Assembly: GCA_949289625.1 (NCBI GenBank)
Contig: CASEPH010000344.1
Coordinates: 1 to 13,665 of the forward strand
Length of the DNA stretch: 13,665 nt
DNA from: an uncultured Clostridia bacterium
Lineage (GTDB): Bacteria; Bacillota_A; Clostridia; Oscillospirales; Oscillospiraceae
Direction: 5' to 3'
Below are positions 8,204 through 13,665 of this stretch, one piece after another; position 1 is the first letter of the stretch, and every line of letters starts with the position of its first letter. The position numbers and the translations under genes are program-made. The notes under the pieces are model-generated. The model saw nothing but the letters and a program-made list of their open reading frames with translations, was not told where the DNA came from and made no database searches.

Positions 8204-8235
8204 AAAAAAACAGGTGCTGCAAGAGCAGCACCCGT
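8204..8235 (-). terminator. Intrinsic terminator of the thiolase gene
   Basis: Read leftward: a stem GGTGCTGC/GCAGCACC with TCTT loop (8232-8225 with 8220-8213), extended by further pairs, ending in seven T (8210-8204). It starts about 15 bases after the thiolase stop. The T-run is next to the ribosome binding site of the following gene. Confidence 0.88.
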
Positions 8236-8248
8236 TTTTGAAACTACA

Positions 8249-9472
8249 TTACTTGCACATCTCGTAGATGCCGCAGGCACCCATACCGCCGCCGATGCAC
8301 ATGGTAACCATACCATACTTGCCGGCAGTAGCGGGATCCTGGAGGTAATCGAGAACCTTGCAGGTCAGGAAAGCGCCGGTAGCGCCCATGGGATGACCCA
8401 GAGCCATAGCACCGCCATAGGGGTTGACCTTGGCCTCATCCCACATCTCCTGGAAGCCGTCCAGCATGGGGTTGTTAACCACGTTCTTCACGCAGGCCAA
8501 AGCCTGGGAAGCAAAGGCCTCGTTGAGCTCGATGACGTCCATGTCCTTAACAGACTTGAAGCCAGCGTGAGCCAGAGCCTTGGGAATGGCATAGACAGGG
8601 CCCATGCCCATACGGGTAGCATCGCAGCCAGCAACCTGGAACTCGATGAGCTTGGCAATGGGCTTAATGCCCAGCTCCTTGGCATAATCCTCATCCATCA
8701 GGATGACATATGCAGCAGCGTCAGTGGTCTGAGAAGAAGTAGCAGCAGTGACCTTACCGCCCTGATCCTCAGGAATGAAGCAGGTCTTCAGGCCAGCCAT
8801 CTTCTCCATGGAGGTCTTCAGGTTGCCGTCCATATCAGCCAGGATGCCGTCATCATAGGTAACAGTGGTGCCGTCGGGCTTCACAACGGGAATGATGGAG
8901 GGAGCCAGCTTGCCATCCTTACGGGCCTTAGCAGCACGAGTATGAGAGGTCAGAGCCATCTCGTCCATCACTTCACGGGTAAAGCCATAGTCGTTGGCCA
9001 CGTTCTCAGCGGTCTGGCCCATGGTCATATAGCCGCCGGGATAGTTCTCAAGGATCCAGGGGTTGCCGTAGGTCTTGTAATCAAAGGGGCCAAAGCACTT
9101 GGTCATGCACTCGACGCCGCCGCCGATGCCGATCTTGTACTCGCCGGCAGTGATAGCGTTGGCAACAGTGGAGATGGCCTGCAGGCCGGAGGAGCAGAAA
9201 CGGTTGATGGTCTGAGCGGGCACATCATCGGGCAGCTCAGCACGGTTGACGATCAGACGGCTGGCATTGAGGTTCAGCTCATTGATAGCCATAGCGCAGC
9301 CGGTGATGACATCGCCGATCTCTTCAGGATGCTCCTGGATGTAGGGAACCTTGGCAATAACGCCCTTGAGGGCCTGAGCGGCGTAGTCGATGGGATGCAT
9401 GTCAGCGAGGCCGCCCTTCCGTGCACGGCAGCAAGGGGTTCTGCCATATGCAACAACAACAGGTGTAGGCAT
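8249..9472 (-). CDS. Thiolase (acetyl-CoA C-acyltransferase family)
   Basis: Thiolase, condensing two acetyl-CoA to acetoacetyl-CoA or cleaving 3-ketoacyl-CoA with CoA. The 407 aa cover the whole family. The nucleophilic cysteine is Cys93 in NRFCSSGLQAI, the catalytic His is His360 in ALGHPMGATGA, and the second catalytic cysteine is Cys392 in CIGGGMGACG; the LNEAFA loop is also present. The dimer-loop region ATSSQTTDAAAYVILMDE fits the degradative/acyltransferase branch as well as acetyl-CoA acetyltransferases, so direction and chain length are open. In gut Clostridia such enzymes commonly open the acetyl-CoA to butyrate route; no other gene of that route is in the window. The ATG at 9472 has a strong AGGAGGA eight bases upstream. 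Synonymous codons look strongly biased (repeated CTC/GCC/AAG style), suggesting high expression. It is monocistronic by promoter and terminator. Confidence 0.95.
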   Translation of the reverse strand: MPTPVVVAYGRTPCCRARKGGLADMHPIDYAAQALKGVIAKVPYIQEHPEEIGDVITGCAMAINELNLNASRLIVNRAELPDDVPAQTINRFCSSGLQAISTVANAITAGEYKIGIGGGVECMTKCFGPFDYKTYGNPWILENYPGGYMTMGQTAENVANDYGFTREVMDEMALTSHTRAAKARKDGKLAPSIIPVVKPDGTTVTYDDGILADMDGNLKTSMEKMAGLKTCFIPEDQGGKVTAATSSQTTDAAAYVILMDEDYAKELGIKPIAKLIEFQVAGCDATRMGMGPVYAIPKALAHAGFKSVKDMDVIELNEAFASQALACVKNVVNNPMLDGFQEMWDEAKVNPYGGAMALGHPMGATGAFLTCKVLDYLQDPATAGKYGMVTMCIGGGMGACGIYEMCK

Positions 9473-9496
9473 GGGGATTTCCTCCTAATAAATATT

Positions 9497-9512
9497 TATT
9501 CCCGTGGGAATA
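9497..9512. promoter_or_regulatory. Palindrome in the thiolase leader, near the ribosome binding site
   Basis: TATTCCC (9497-9503), GT, GGGAATA (9506-9512): a perfect 7-2-7 dyad between the transcription start and the ribosome binding site. It could be an operator half of a pair, or a small RNA hairpin with CGTG-type loop. No regulator is identified. Confidence 0.5.
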
Positions 9513-9523
9513 TTGTGCAGTAA

Positions 9524-9544
9524 AGTATGGAACCATTCCATACT
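9524..9544. promoter_or_regulatory. Perfect 9-3-9 inverted repeat at the thiolase transcription start (probable operator)
   Basis: AGTATGGAA (9524-9532), CCA, TTCCATACT (9536-9544). It begins five bases downstream of the -10 box, so a bound repressor would block initiation. The size and near-complete symmetry resemble operators of TetR-like dimeric repressors, which is inference. It does not match the Rex consensus as I know it. Confidence 0.65.
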
Positions 9545-9549
9545 CATTT

Positions 9550-9558
9550 ATTATAGCA
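9550..9558 (-). promoter_or_regulatory. Extended -10 promoter of the thiolase gene
   Basis: Read leftward, TGCTATAAT (9558-9550) is a perfect extended -10 element. No good TTGACA match lies 16-18 bp upstream (GTGGAA at best), as is common for extended -10 promoters. This gives a leader of about 70 bases. Confidence 0.65.
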
Positions 9559-9672
9559 TATAATTTACAAAATTCCACTACAAATTTCAAAGCAGTTTAC
9601 TAAATTTCCTGGATTCATTTGCGGGAAAGTTCGTATAAATCAGAAAAATTACCTAAAACTTCTGCTTAGGGG

Positions 9673-9701
9673 TTGCATTTTCGTTCAGGTTGGATTATAA
9701 T
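9673..9701 (+). promoter_or_regulatory. Promoter of the tRNA-Leu gene
   Basis: TTGCAT (9673-9678), 17-bp spacer, TATAAT (9696-9701). The tRNA begins about 50 bases after the expected transcription start. The stretch between this and the thiolase promoter (about 9580-9670) holds nothing else recognised. Confidence 0.8.
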
Positions 9702-9757
9702 AGTCAACATCCCTGCTATTGTTTGATTGCAGTGTGTTTGACCCTGTAGGGTTCTAT

Positions 9758-9844
9758 GCCGGTGTGTCGGAATCGGTAGACGAGACAGACTCAAAATCTG
9801 TTATCCGCAAGGGTGTGTGGGTTCGAGTCCCACCACCGGCACCA
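9758..9844 (+). tRNA. tRNA-Leu (anticodon CAA)
   Basis: An 87-base class II tRNA with CCA encoded. Acceptor stem GCCGGTG pairs with CACCGGC before discriminator A9841 and CCA 9842-9844. The D-arm has TCG/CGA with a GG-containing loop; anticodon stem ACAGA/TCTGT encloses loop CTCAAAA, anticodon CAA at 9792-9794 (reads UUG). A long variable arm follows, then the T-arm GTGGG-TTCGAGT-CCCAC. The variable arm and D-loop fit leucine. Confidence 0.96.
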
Positions 9845-9881
9845 CGTTGGAGCAAAGTCCGCTTTGCTCCGACGTCTTTTT
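9844..9881 (+). terminator. Terminator of the tRNA-Leu transcript
   Basis: A 14-bp stem with one G-U pair (9844-9857 with 9862-9875, TCCG loop) then CTTTTT. The stem begins at the last base of the tRNA CCA end. Confidence 0.85.
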
Positions 9882-10058
9882 ATGCCCATAGCAAAAAAGA
9901 CATCATCCACCCGCTCCCTTGCTCCTCCTTTTCCAAATCACAACCGCTTTGCTGGGTTGCGATTTGGTTTTAGGTGCAAGCCTGGAAACCGCGTCATCTA
10001 TACTGTTTTGATGTCTCATCGTCGGAGCAAGCTTTGTAACGCTTGCTCCGGTTTTTTT
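9864..10058. repeat. Noncoding stretch with three hairpins in nested inverted-repeat layout
   Basis: The 300 bases after the tRNA hold no convincing gene. Besides the tRNA terminator there are two further terminator-like hairpins: 9933-9945 with 9955-9967 (one A-C mismatch) followed by TTTT, and 10023-10032 with 10041-10050 followed by GTTTTTTT. Around the central hairpin, TTGCTCCGACG (9864-9874) and AGACATCA (9898-9905) recur inverted as TGATGTCT (10009-10016) and CGTCGGAGCAA (10020-10030). The midpoints of the arm pairs (9947 and 9957) are close to the centre of the middle hairpin (9950). This may be a small nonautonomous repeat element or a set of tandem terminators. Bases 10059-10150 show nothing more. 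Confidence 0.55.
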
Positions 10059-10150
10059 GTAAAAATCAGACCGCACTTCCCTCGCTGCTTCTCCTCTCCA
10101 AAGCGAGCCCGCTTCGATTTGATGAATAGTCACCTGAGAGTATCCGCATC

Positions 10151-10582
10151 TTACATTTCCCGTTCCAGCCGAAACCGGTAGTATAGCGCTGCCCCCTGAA
10201 CCAAAACATAGGAAAACACAAGAAGCAGCACTGCTGTCAATTCAACACCCATCAGCGCAAAAGCCACCATCAATGCACCAAACACATAGGTCATTGTATC
10301 AAAGGCCTTTCCCTTTGCTCGATTTGCTATGGCAATATTTCGTTCGTCATTCTTTTCAATATTCACTTTTCTTTGAATTTCCGGTGCATTGCGAAGTGTC
10401 CGGTCCGAAATCACAGTTCCCATGCCCTGGCCAAACATTCCGCAGCCTATGCCGATGAGGATAAACGGCAGCGGCCGCATAACCCCCTGGGGTTCCACGT
10501 TTGATTTGGCAAGATATATTCCCAATATCAACATAAACAGGCCCACGAATCCTGCAATATACTTTAATTTCGAGAATTTCAT
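10151..10582 (-). CDS. Small membrane protein with central DERN motif (paralogue of its neighbour)
   Basis: 143 aa from the ATG at 10582, chosen because GGGAGG lies five bases upstream; a longer in-frame start at 10621 has no good site. Predicted membrane helices lie near residues 8-25, 37-56, 94-112 and 115-135, in two pairs split by a charged cytosolic segment (59-90). That segment carries NIEKNDERNIAIANRAKGKAF (about 74-94), here given in parts: NDERNIAIAN then RAKGKAF. The same D-E-R-N-I-x-I-x-N-x-A pattern with a following Phe is in the neighbour, so the two are diverged paralogues. Similar small membrane proteins, variously assigned to DUF families, sit beside short XRE regulators in Firmicutes; I cannot assign the exact family or a function. 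Last gene of the XRE operon, 52 bases after the preceding gene. Confidence 0.8.
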   Translation of the reverse strand: MKFSKLKYIAGFVGLFMLILGIYLAKSNVEPQGVMRPLPFILIGIGCGMFGQGMGTVISDRTLRNAPEIQRKVNIEKNDERNIAIANRAKGKAFDTMTYVFGALMVAFALMGVELTAVLLLVFSYVLVQGAALYYRFRLEREM

Positions 10583-10634
10583 TTTGTCCTCCCTTGAAGC
10601 CTGCAAATAAGGTTCGGCCAATTACTACGCCTCG

Positions 10635-11051
10635 TTACATTGTTTTATTCAGCTTCCAAAGCCGCATAATAAACGCAATCTGCCCAACGACAAATACAGC
10701 AATCATCGTGTAGCATGGGACTCCGGTCAGGTATTCTGTAAAAGTCAAACCACATATGGCAATCGCAAGCACCACGTTCATCACTTTGAAGCCGCTTGCC
10801 ATTGCTGCATTGCCAATCCATATGTTTCTCTCGTCCTGCTCCTCAATGACCATCTCTTTCGTTTTTTTGACAAAAAGCTCGCAGGACCCAGAAATAATCA
10901 GCAGCGTTCCAATCAGGCTGGTTCCTATCACCAAAAGGCCAGGCCTTTGTACGGAAATCAGCGCATGTACACCGAGACCATAAAGCAACAGCCCACCTAG
11001 AAGCAGGATCATGCCTGCAACGGTCATCAAAACTGAGCTTACTTTTTTCAT
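10635..11051 (-). CDS. Small membrane protein with DERN motif, second copy
   Basis: 138 aa from the ATG at 11051, which has AGGAGG seven bases upstream; the ATG two codons earlier (11057) is one base from that site and overlaps the XRE stop as ATGA. Four hydrophobic segments (about 5-28, 37-57, 88-107, 111-131) in two pairs flank a charged segment (60-86) with IEEQDERNIWIGNAA (69-83). Layout and motif match the downstream paralogue: shared are Glu, DERNI, Ile, Asn, Ala, a Phe seven residues on, and a basic C-terminus. No enzyme motif is visible. The near-overlap with the XRE gene implies translational coupling and a joint role, for example a membrane partner or immunity-like protein. That role is inference. 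Confidence 0.82.
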   Translation of the reverse strand: MKKVSSVLMTVAGMILLLGGLLLYGLGVHALISVQRPGLLVIGTSLIGTLLIISGSCELFVKKTKEMVIEEQDERNIWIGNAAMASGFKVMNVVLAIAICGLTFTEYLTGVPCYTMIAVFVVGQIAFIMRLWKLNKTM

Positions 11052-11053
11052 GT

Positions 11054-11251
11054 TCATTCCTCCTCATAGATAAATATTTCTTCAATGCTCATCTTAAAAT
11101 ATCGAGCGATCTTAAATGCCAGCTGAATAGATGGATTATATCGGCCATTTTCCAGGGAGCCAATGGTCTGCCGCGAGACCTCCAGCGCATTGGCCAGTTC
11201 CTCCTGTCGGATTCCCCGCTGTTTTCTCAGTTCTTCCAAGCGATTCTTCAT
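11054..11251 (-). CDS. Short XRE/Cro-type transcriptional regulator
   Basis: 65 aa from the ATG at 11251, which has GGGGAGG six to seven bases upstream and gives the standard MKNRLEELRKQRGIRQEELA start; upstream in-frame codons run into the promoter and are rejected. Almost the whole protein is one helix-turn-helix domain: EELANALEVSRQTIGSLENG (about 17-36) holds the two DNA-contacting helices, followed by YNPSIQLAFKIARYFKMSIE and an acidic tail. No effector domain is present, as in other short XRE proteins paired with membrane proteins. It heads a three-gene operon and probably represses its own promoter through two matching palindromes around it. Sensing is likely delegated to the two coupled membrane proteins, which is inference. 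Confidence 0.92.
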   Translation of the reverse strand: MKNRLEELRKQRGIRQEELANALEVSRQTIGSLENGRYNPSIQLAFKIARYFKMSIEEIFIYEEE

Positions 11252-11271
11252 ATGGATCCTCCCCGCCTTAA

Positions 11272-11291
11272 ATGGAAAGTCTACTTTCCAT
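11272..11291. promoter_or_regulatory. Operator O1 of the XRE operon
   Basis: Perfect 9-2-9 palindrome ATGGAAAGT-CT-ACTTTCCAT, just downstream of the -10 box at the expected transcription start and about 20 bases before the XRE start codon. Confidence 0.8.
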
Positions 11292-11297
11292 ATCTTT

Positions 11298-11325
11298 ATC
11301 ATAACATATGTTCGCAAAATATCAA
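11298..11325 (-). promoter_or_regulatory. Promoter of the XRE operon
   Basis: Read leftward: TTGATA (11325-11320), 16-bp spacer, TATGAT (11303-11298) with an extended TG one base upstream. The -35 lies inside operator O2, and the start point falls at operator O1. Confidence 0.75.
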
Positions 11326-11338
11326 GTATACTTTCCAT
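11319..11338. promoter_or_regulatory. Operator O2 of the XRE operon (one perfect, one degenerate arm)
   Basis: ATATCAAGT-AT-ACTTTCCAT: the right arm is identical to O1 and the left arm keeps six of nine bases. Same 2-bp centre. The O1-O2 centre distance is 47 bp (about 4.5 helical turns). Confidence 0.65.
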
Positions 11339-11345
11339 AATTCTG

Positions 11346-11380
11346 ATGAAAAAGCAGGGCCAAAAGCCCTGCTTTTTCAT
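11346..11380. terminator. Terminator of the ATP-grasp gene
   Basis: A perfect 15-bp stem (11346-11360 with 11366-11380, loop CAAAA on the + strand). Read leftward it gives GCAGGGC, TTTTG, GCCCTGC and then TTTTT. It follows the ATP-grasp stop by about 20 bases and insulates the XRE operon promoter. Confidence 0.85.
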
Positions 11381-11400
11381 CACTGTGTAATCTTTTAAAA

Positions 11401-12471
11401 TCATCCATGATTCGGTATCTGACGCGCCGGTGTCTCATAGGATTTTTCCCGCTTATTTTCTCTAGGATAGTACTGCAGGAACTTGTCCAAAATTCCCTGC
11501 TTGTCGTCCCGGAGATGGTGATAATTCTGGCACATATCGTACCCGGGAATTACATTACCTTCCACCAGCACGGGGCCGTGATCAGACAACGCCACATCCC
11601 AGCCCACATACTTGATCTGCTCCACCACCAAAGCCGCCTGGAGCACCAGCTCCACAGCCTTATCATAATCAGGGATGGCAAAGCCTACAAAATCCGTACC
11701 GGTAAGGGGATGCTTATCATAGTACTGTCCCGTGGAATCACAGAATGCAGGCTTAGCAATCTTTCCATCCTCCCATACTGGGGCATACATACCGCCGCTG
11801 GAGATATTGTCCACCACCCGAGTACCGTCGCCAACCCGGACCAAAGTGTACATGAGATGGGGCTTCCCGTCCTTTACCAGCGTCACCATCCGCAGTGTGT
11901 TGATACAGGAGGGATTGAGTCGGTCCATCTCCGCGTGCTGCACGATCTGCTCCTCCACTAGAACGCTTCCAGTGGTTTTCAGTTCTTCATAGAGCGCGGA
12001 ATAATCCTTCACATCACACGCACAGATCTTCTTAATGCCATGGCCGCCGAAATCGTCTGCCGGCTTGGCAAAAACCGTCTGATGCTCCGTGACAAACTGC
12101 TCTAGTGCCTCTGCATCCGCCTCTTCCAAATTCAAATACGCCCGGCCTGTGTATCCGGAAAAGCGTTCCCAGAATTTCAGCTTATTTTTAAAAATACAGC
12201 GATACTTCGCCTGGTTGACCCGACGGACCAAGGACAGATTATCATTCATGGTCATAAAGGTCTTACGCAGCTTTTTGCCGCGAATATAGGCAAAGCCAAA
12301 CACATGATATTCCAAATATCCCACGCCATAACGCAGCGTACACCAGATCATATCCAAGAAAATACTCAGGGAGCTACGCCCGCTCTCCCTATGAATCTCC
12401 CGAATATGGGTTTTCATTCTGGCAAAGCTGGCATCCTTGATCCGGTCGATCATTACCCGAAGCTTTTTCAT
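11401..12471 (-). CDS. Sugar-transfer-associated ATP-grasp protein
   Basis: 356 aa. The N-terminal 100 residues are basic and helical (about 1-105) with an aromatic patch (YGVGYLEYHVFGFAYIRGKK). The ATP-grasp core follows: ATP-contacting lysine Lys136 in VFAKPADDFGGHGI, VLVEEQI (170-176), NTLRMVTLV (191-199), VDNISSGGM (220-228), and the metal-binding end GWDVALS (290-296) with VLVEGNVIPGYD (301-312; Glu304 and Asn306 as metal ligands). This arrangement is that of the ATPgrasp_ST family, often encoded near sugar transferases and cell-surface polysaccharide genes. ATP-grasp enzymes form amide or thioester bonds through acyl-phosphates; the substrate here is unknown. AAGGAG lies ten bases before the ATG. 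It appears monocistronic: own promoter about 120 bases upstream and own terminator. The long leader shows no riboswitch that I recognise. Confidence 0.85.
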   Translation of the reverse strand: MKKLRVMIDRIKDASFARMKTHIREIHRESGRSSLSIFLDMIWCTLRYGVGYLEYHVFGFAYIRGKKLRKTFMTMNDNLSLVRRVNQAKYRCIFKNKLKFWERFSGYTGRAYLNLEEADAEALEQFVTEHQTVFAKPADDFGGHGIKKICACDVKDYSALYEELKTTGSVLVEEQIVQHAEMDRLNPSCINTLRMVTLVKDGKPHLMYTLVRVGDGTRVVDNISSGGMYAPVWEDGKIAKPAFCDSTGQYYDKHPLTGTDFVGFAIPDYDKAVELVLQAALVVEQIKYVGWDVALSDHGPVLVEGNVIPGYDMCQNYHHLRDDKQGILDKFLQYYPRENKREKSYETPARQIPNHG

Positions 12472-12596
12472 ATTCTGTGTTCTCCTTTAAGGCACGTCCT
12501 TCATTCCATCTGTGCCCAAATATTAGAAGGTGGTTATGCAGCCATCCTTTGAAAAGAATCATAGCATGCGCACAAATCCTTCACAATTTCAACACT

Positions 12597-12624
12597 ATTA
12601 TACACGTTTTTCACACCGTTTCAA
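12597..12624 (-). promoter_or_regulatory. Promoter of the ATP-grasp gene
   Basis: Read leftward: TTGAAA (12624-12619), 16-bp spacer, TATAAT (12602-12597). Transcription would start near 12590, giving a leader of about 120 bases before the ATG at 12471. Confidence 0.7.
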
Positions 12625-12654
12625 GTATAACCAGTCAGACTCGTTATTTTGCAC

Positions 12655-12687
12655 AAAAATTGCGGGACATTAAAAAACGTCCCGCAA
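12655..12687 (-). terminator. Terminator of the F420 ligase-like gene
   Basis: Read leftward: a 12-bp stem with one G-U pair (12687-12676 with 12671-12660, TTTT loop) followed by TTTTT (12659-12655). It begins 20 bases after the stop codon. Confidence 0.85.
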
Positions 12688-12706
12688 AGCAACCTTCTTA
12701 TATTTG

Positions 12707-13414
12707 TTATTTCAGAATACGAATCACGCCCATGGGAGTCTGCTGATCGTCCTGTCCCAGGGGGTTATCCTTCAAAATCCGGGCATAGAGCTTCTTGTCA
12801 ATAGTATTGTCGGATGCGCCCAGAATCTGGCCTTCCAGATCATTGATATCCACAATAATAACAGGATGGCCAATCCGCTCTGCAATCTCTCGGGCCACCT
12901 TGTCCGGATTCAGGGGGCCAAGCACCACGTAGTGGTTATATGGCGGAATGGTGTTGTGGCAGGGACCGTCAATGGAACGGGCCTTATAGCCTGCAACCTT
13001 ATAGAACCAGCCTTTTTTCCGGAAAATCTTTTTGCCGATCACCGAAATAAACGCGGCAAACAGGATCCGCAGGGTGCCGCATTCCACCAGGGCACACTCC
13101 ATGGTCTCGGGCATTCCAAGGCCAATGCCGTGGGGCGTCTTAGTCACATAGTGGCTCAGGGTATAAGCCAGCTTTCTAGGCTTGATCTGGTCCAGTGGGA
13201 TCGCTCGGCCCTGGGTACAGGCCACGCATTTTTCAGAAATAAACAGGACATCGTCCTGATTCTCCAGCACAGGCGCACCATACTGCTGCGCCACATCTAC
13301 AATATTATCCTTGTCTGTCACAAGGTGTGTTTTAATCGGCAGCCGCTGATAGCTGACGCCATCAACCTCCAGCGTTCCCTTTTTGCCCTCATTGGGCTTG
13401 AGTTCCTCCGCCAT
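12707..13414 (-). CDS. Coenzyme F420-0:L-glutamate ligase-like protein
   Basis: 235 aa. The C-terminal half has the run PVIIVDINDLEGQILGASDN (184-203) and a preceding VARE-IAERIGH helix, which I recognise as the F420_ligase (COG1478) family. Members attach glutamate through a gamma bond, to F420-0 in archaea and actinobacteria, and to folates in a Chlamydia member. The classical CofE signature with GRPxRxG is not seen, so this is a divergent Firmicutes branch. F420 is not expected in this kind of organism, making a folate or other acceptor more likely (inference). The N-terminal half has VLFISEKCVACTQGR (56-70), also family-like, with a Cys-x2-Cys pair. GAAGG lies eight bases before the ATG; own promoter and terminator suggest a single-gene unit. 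Confidence 0.65.
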   Translation of the reverse strand: MAEELKPNEGKKGTLEVDGVSYQRLPIKTHLVTDKDNIVDVAQQYGAPVLENQDDVLFISEKCVACTQGRAIPLDQIKPRKLAYTLSHYVTKTPHGIGLGMPETMECALVECGTLRILFAAFISVIGKKIFRKKGWFYKVAGYKARSIDGPCHNTIPPYNHYVVLGPLNPDKVAREIAERIGHPVIIVDINDLEGQILGASDNTIDKKLYARILKDNPLGQDDQQTPMGVIRILK

Positions 13415-13477
13415 TTCAACAGCCTTCTTTCCTTAGCATTGTGGGCTTTTTCAATCACATCTAAAAAGCATAAGGTA

Positions 13478-13505
13478 AGTATACCAAAATTGCCGAAATT
13501 GTCAA
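13478..13505 (-). promoter_or_regulatory. Promoter of the F420 ligase-like gene
   Basis: Read leftward: TTGACA (13505-13500), 16-bp spacer, TATACT (13483-13478). It lies in the 113-base gap after the dehydrogenase gene, leaving a leader of about 55 bases. Confidence 0.78.
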
Positions 13506-13527
13506 GAATATAGTGGTATTCCTAAAG

Positions 13528-13665
13528 CTATTGTCCCCTGTTTTTCATAAAATCCCAAACCACAGCCAAAGAATTTTCTACCATATCCGAAATGGCCTGA
13601 TCGGTAAAATAGGCCATGTGGGGCAGCATCAGCACATTGGGCATGGCATTGAGCACAGCCATCTG
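13528..13665 (-). CDS. D-isomer-specific 2-hydroxyacid dehydrogenase, C-terminal fragment (cut by window edge)
   Basis: Only the last 45 residues are in the window, ending at a TAG (13530-13528). The open frame runs off the right edge. The visible end, AMPNVLMLPHMAYFTDQA then ISDMVENSLAVVWDFM, matches the D-lactate dehydrogenase/VanH type of NAD-dependent D-2-hydroxyacid dehydrogenases. The His in LPHMAYFTD is the usual catalytic acid-base residue, and the following helix with MVENS closes the catalytic domain. D-lactate dehydrogenase (pyruvate to D-lactate) is the likeliest activity, but the substrate cannot be judged from the tail. No hairpin terminator is seen between its stop and the next promoter. 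Confidence 0.8.
   Translation of the reverse strand, partial: QMAVLNAMPNVLMLPHMAYFTDQAISDMVENSLAVVWDFMKNRGQ

Noticed and set aside
7841..9523. A long rightward open frame of about 560 codons opposite the thiolase gene
   Set aside because: It is antisense to a thiolase with all catalytic residues, a ribosome binding site, promoter and terminator. The frame is open because of the biased codon use of the real gene, and its translation is low-complexity with no recognisable fold.
9719..10181. Short rightward open frames across and after the tRNA gene
   Set aside because: They read through the tRNA and hairpins, lack ribosome binding sites and have implausible composition.
9758..11345. Genomic island integrated at the tRNA-Leu 3' end
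   Set aside because: The tRNA with a lower-GC operon behind it is suggestive, but I see no integrase and no repeat of the tRNA 3' end within the window, so an attachment site cannot be claimed.
12472..12596. Riboswitch or T-box in the ATP-grasp leader
   Set aside because: No conserved core sequence of any class I know, and no antiterminator arrangement.
1..13665. CRISPR array, insertion sequence or phage remnant
   Set aside because: No regularly spaced repeats, no transposase or phage-type proteins, and no terminal repeats around any gene.

Overview
The window looks like a chromosomal segment of an anaerobic, moderate-GC Clostridia (Bacillota), most like the Oscillospiraceae. The basis is AGGAGG-type ribosome binding sites, sigma-A style promoters, a perfect CIRCE element on clpB, a thiolase of the butyrate or fatty-acid type, and family-level resemblance of several proteins to gut Oscillospiraceae. 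The genus is inference. The window holds 12 protein genes (at least one cut by the window edge) and one tRNA gene. Most are single genes or short operons bounded by clear hairpin terminators.

Left part (1-4264). A multi-spanning membrane protein with a DUF4129-like tail runs rightward and meets proC tail to tail across a shared terminator. proC (TTG start) lies downstream of, and overlaps by 4 bases, a class I/II aminotransferase; the two form a leftward amino-acid operon. Divergent from it is a two-gene operon of a MerR-type regulator with two C-terminal membrane helices and a YbjQ/UPF0145 protein. Its promoter has the stretched 19-bp spacer and a perfect dyad typical of MerR-activated promoters.

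Middle (4265-9757). clpB has its own promoter and a perfect HrcA-binding CIRCE element. Converging on it is a two-domain FkbM-type methyltransferase gene, preceded by a monocistronic thiolase gene with an extended -10 promoter and two palindromes in its leader.

Right part (9758-13665). A tRNA-Leu(CAA) gene with its own promoter and terminator is followed by about 300 noncoding bases with three hairpins in a roughly symmetric arrangement. Next is a leftward three-gene operon: a 65-aa XRE regulator and two related small membrane proteins sharing a D-E-R-N-I motif, with two matching operators around the promoter. This is the best candidate here for an uncharacterised system. Beyond it lie an ATP-grasp protein of the sugar-transfer-associated type, a protein related to F420-0:glutamyl ligase, and the C-terminal end of a D-2-hydroxyacid dehydrogenase cut by the window edge.

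No CRISPR array, insertion sequence, integrase or phage gene was seen.
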